Assembly (NCBI GenBank): GCA_027038775.1
Contig: JALWGP010000335.1
Span: forward strand, 1-7,620
Source: Sedimenticola sp.
GTDB taxonomy: Bacteria > Pseudomonadota > Gammaproteobacteria > Chromatiales > Chromatiaceae
DNA: 7,620 nucleotides
Direction: 5' to 3'
In this document: positions 6,334 to 7,620 of the stretch, in pieces
Position numbering within the stretch: position 1 is the stretch's first letter
How the letters are laid out: every line of letters starts with the position of its first letter
Notes under the pieces: generated by a model
What the model saw: the letters and a program-made list of their open reading frames with translations, nothing else
Told to the model about the DNA's origin: nothing
Database searches by the model: none
Position numbers and translations under genes: made by a program

Positions 6334-7620
6334 TTAGGGTTCCAACATCCACTCCCGCCACTGCCGCTCCACCACCGCGCGCTCCTCGAGCAATTCTTCC
6401 TGCGCCACCAGGGCCGGCCGCTCCTGGAGGGTGCAGCGGTGGTAGGCGTGGCGGAGACGCTGGTAGGCCAGGATCAGCCCTTCCGCCGCTTCACCGGCGA
6501 GCAGCCCCTCCTGGGCCAGCGTCTCCAGCAGGCGGATGTTGTCGCTCCAGCCGGTGAGGGCAGGGCAACTCGCAGCCCACCTCAGAACCGCGTATTGAAC
6601 CATAAACTCGATATCGGTGATACCTCCGCGCCCCTGCTTGAGGTCGAAGTGGTCCCCGTCGCTGCGATCCAGGTGGGCACGCATCTTCTCCCGCATCTCC
6701 ACCACCTCCCGGCGCAGCGCCTCCGGGTCCCGGGACCGGACGAGGACCCGGCGGCGGACGGCATCGAAACGGGCCTTCACCCCCTCGTCGCCCGCCACCG
6801 CCCGGGCGCGCACCAGCGCCTGGTGCTCCCAGGTCCAGGCGTTTTCGAGCTGGTACTTCTCGAAACCGGCGAGCGAACTCACCAGCGGCCCGGATTCGCC
6901 GTTGGGCCGCAATCGCATGTCCACCTCGTAGAGGATGCCCGAGGGCATGCGGGTGGTGAGCAGGTGGATGATGCGCTGCCCCAGCCGGGCGTAGAAGACA
7001 TCGTTGGCCACCGGCCGCGCCCCGTCGGTGGTGGCCGAGAGGGGATAGTCGGCACGCAGGAAGACCAGGTCCAGGTCGGAGCCGTAGCCCAGCTCGATGC
7101 CACCCAGCTTGCCGTAGCCGACGATGGCGAAGCCCTTGCCCTCCACCTGGCCCGGCCGGCCGTGGCGGGCGGTGACCTGCTGCCAGGCCAGCTCCAGCAC
7201 CTGGTCGAGGACCACTTCGGCGATCTCGGTAAGGTGGTCACTCACCACCATCAAGGGAATGGCGCCGGTGATGTCGGCGGCGGCGGTCCGCAGCCGGTTG
7301 CCGGCAGCGAACTGGCGCAGCCGCTCCATCTGCTGTTCCAGATCGTCGGCGGGCAGACGGGCCAGCAGCACGGAGAGCTCCCGGGCCAGCTCCTCGCGGC
7401 GGAGGGGGGAGTAGAGGCGGCGCGGATCGAGCAGTTCGTCCAGCAGCACCGGCCGCTGCACCAGCTGCTCCACGATCCAGGAGCTCTCCGCCGCCAGGCG
7501 CACCAAGTGCTCCACCGCCTGGGGGTTCTCCAGCAGCAGGTCGAGGTAGGCGGTGCGCCGCACCACCGCCAGCAGCAGCCGCAACAAGCGGCCGAGGGCC
7601 ACCTCAGGGGCCGCACCCCG
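6334..7620 (-). CDS. glnE: Bifunctional glutamine synthetase adenylyltransferase/adenylyl-removing enzyme GlnE (3' part)
   Basis: The last 428 residues are present and the frame is open at the right edge, so more than half of the roughly 950-residue protein, including the N-terminal adenylyl-removing domain, lies outside. GlnE adds AMP to, or removes it from, a tyrosine of glutamine synthetase under PII control, setting nitrogen assimilation. The retained part is the adenylyltransferase domain. GYGKLGGIELGYGSDLDLVFL at about 168-188 of the visible part holds the nucleotidyltransferase G-S-D-x-D signature (Asp182, Asp184). YEVDMRLRPNGESGPLV follows at about 231-247 with a third Asp234, and then comes HFDLKQGRGGITDIEFMVQ at about 324-342. 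The tail, VERQWREWMLEP, is a typical GlnE end. The GTG at 7602 is only an internal codon, since homology begins before it. ilvE follows after 195 bases. Confidence 0.96.
   Translation of the reverse strand, partial: RGAAPEVALGRLLRLLLAVVRRTAYLDLLLENPQAVEHLVRLAAESSWIVEQLVQRPVLLDELLDPRRLYSPLRREELARELSVLLARLPADDLEQQMERLRQFAAGNRLRTAAADITGAIPLMVVSDHLTEIAEVVLDQVLELAWQQVTARHGRPGQVEGKGFAIVGYGKLGGIELGYGSDLDLVFLRADYPLSATTDGARPVANDVFYARLGQRIIHLLTTRMPSGILYEVDMRLRPNGESGPLVSSLAGFEKYQLENAWTWEHQALVRARAVAGDEGVKARFDAVRRRVLVRSRDPEALRREVVEMREKMRAHLDRSDGDHFDLKQGRGGITDIEFMVQYAVLRWAASCPALTGWSDNIRLLETLAQEGLLAGEAAEGLILAYQRLRHAYHRCTLQERPALVAQEELLEERAVVERQWREWMLEP

Overview
The window is very GC-rich and densely coded. 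Every gene lies on the minus strand, so the biological order runs from the right edge to the left edge. The order is glnE (3' part), ilvE, a small CHCC zinc-finger protein, waaF (frameshifted), cysC, waaC, waaG, waaP and a second WaaP/InaA-type kinase (5' part). From memory, glnE-ilvE-waaF-waaC-waaG-waaP is the arrangement of the Pseudomonas-type lipopolysaccharide (LPS) core locus. This points to a gammaproteobacterium. Base composition and the extra cysC fit a high-GC member outside the enterics, such as a Chromatiales/Ectothiorhodospiraceae-like or pseudomonad-related lineage, but the sequence alone does not fix the genus.

Right part (about 5200-7620): the C-terminal adenylyltransferase half of GlnE is followed by a 195-base gap, which is mostly filled by a 106-bp element with long near-perfect inverted arms. 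Then comes IlvE, the branched-chain aminotransferase, with a good ribosome binding site. A 56-base gap leads to the 62-residue zinc-finger protein.

Left part (1-4970): an LPS inner-core module. WaaF and WaaC are family GT9 heptosyltransferases, WaaG is the GT4 glucosyltransferase that adds the first outer-core sugar, and WaaP phosphorylates core heptose. The following gene is another kinase-fold protein, probably also acting on the core. The genes are packed head to tail: TTGA, ATGA, GTGA and GTGA stop/start overlaps, one 7-base gap and one 8-base overlap. This implies one polycistronic mRNA with translational coupling.

Three things stand out. First, waaF is split by a frameshift at about position 4775, exactly where about five family-conserved residues are also missing; a 14-bp deletion between two GGG copies would explain both. 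Second, cysC, an APS kinase that makes PAPS, sits tightly inside the heptosyltransferase pair, which hints at a link between activated sulfate and cell-envelope synthesis. Third, the inverted-repeat element between glnE and ilvE looks like a dispersed MITE/REP-type repeat rather than an ordinary terminator. The rest is a well-known housekeeping locus, and I see no mobile-element genes, CRISPR array or RNA gene.
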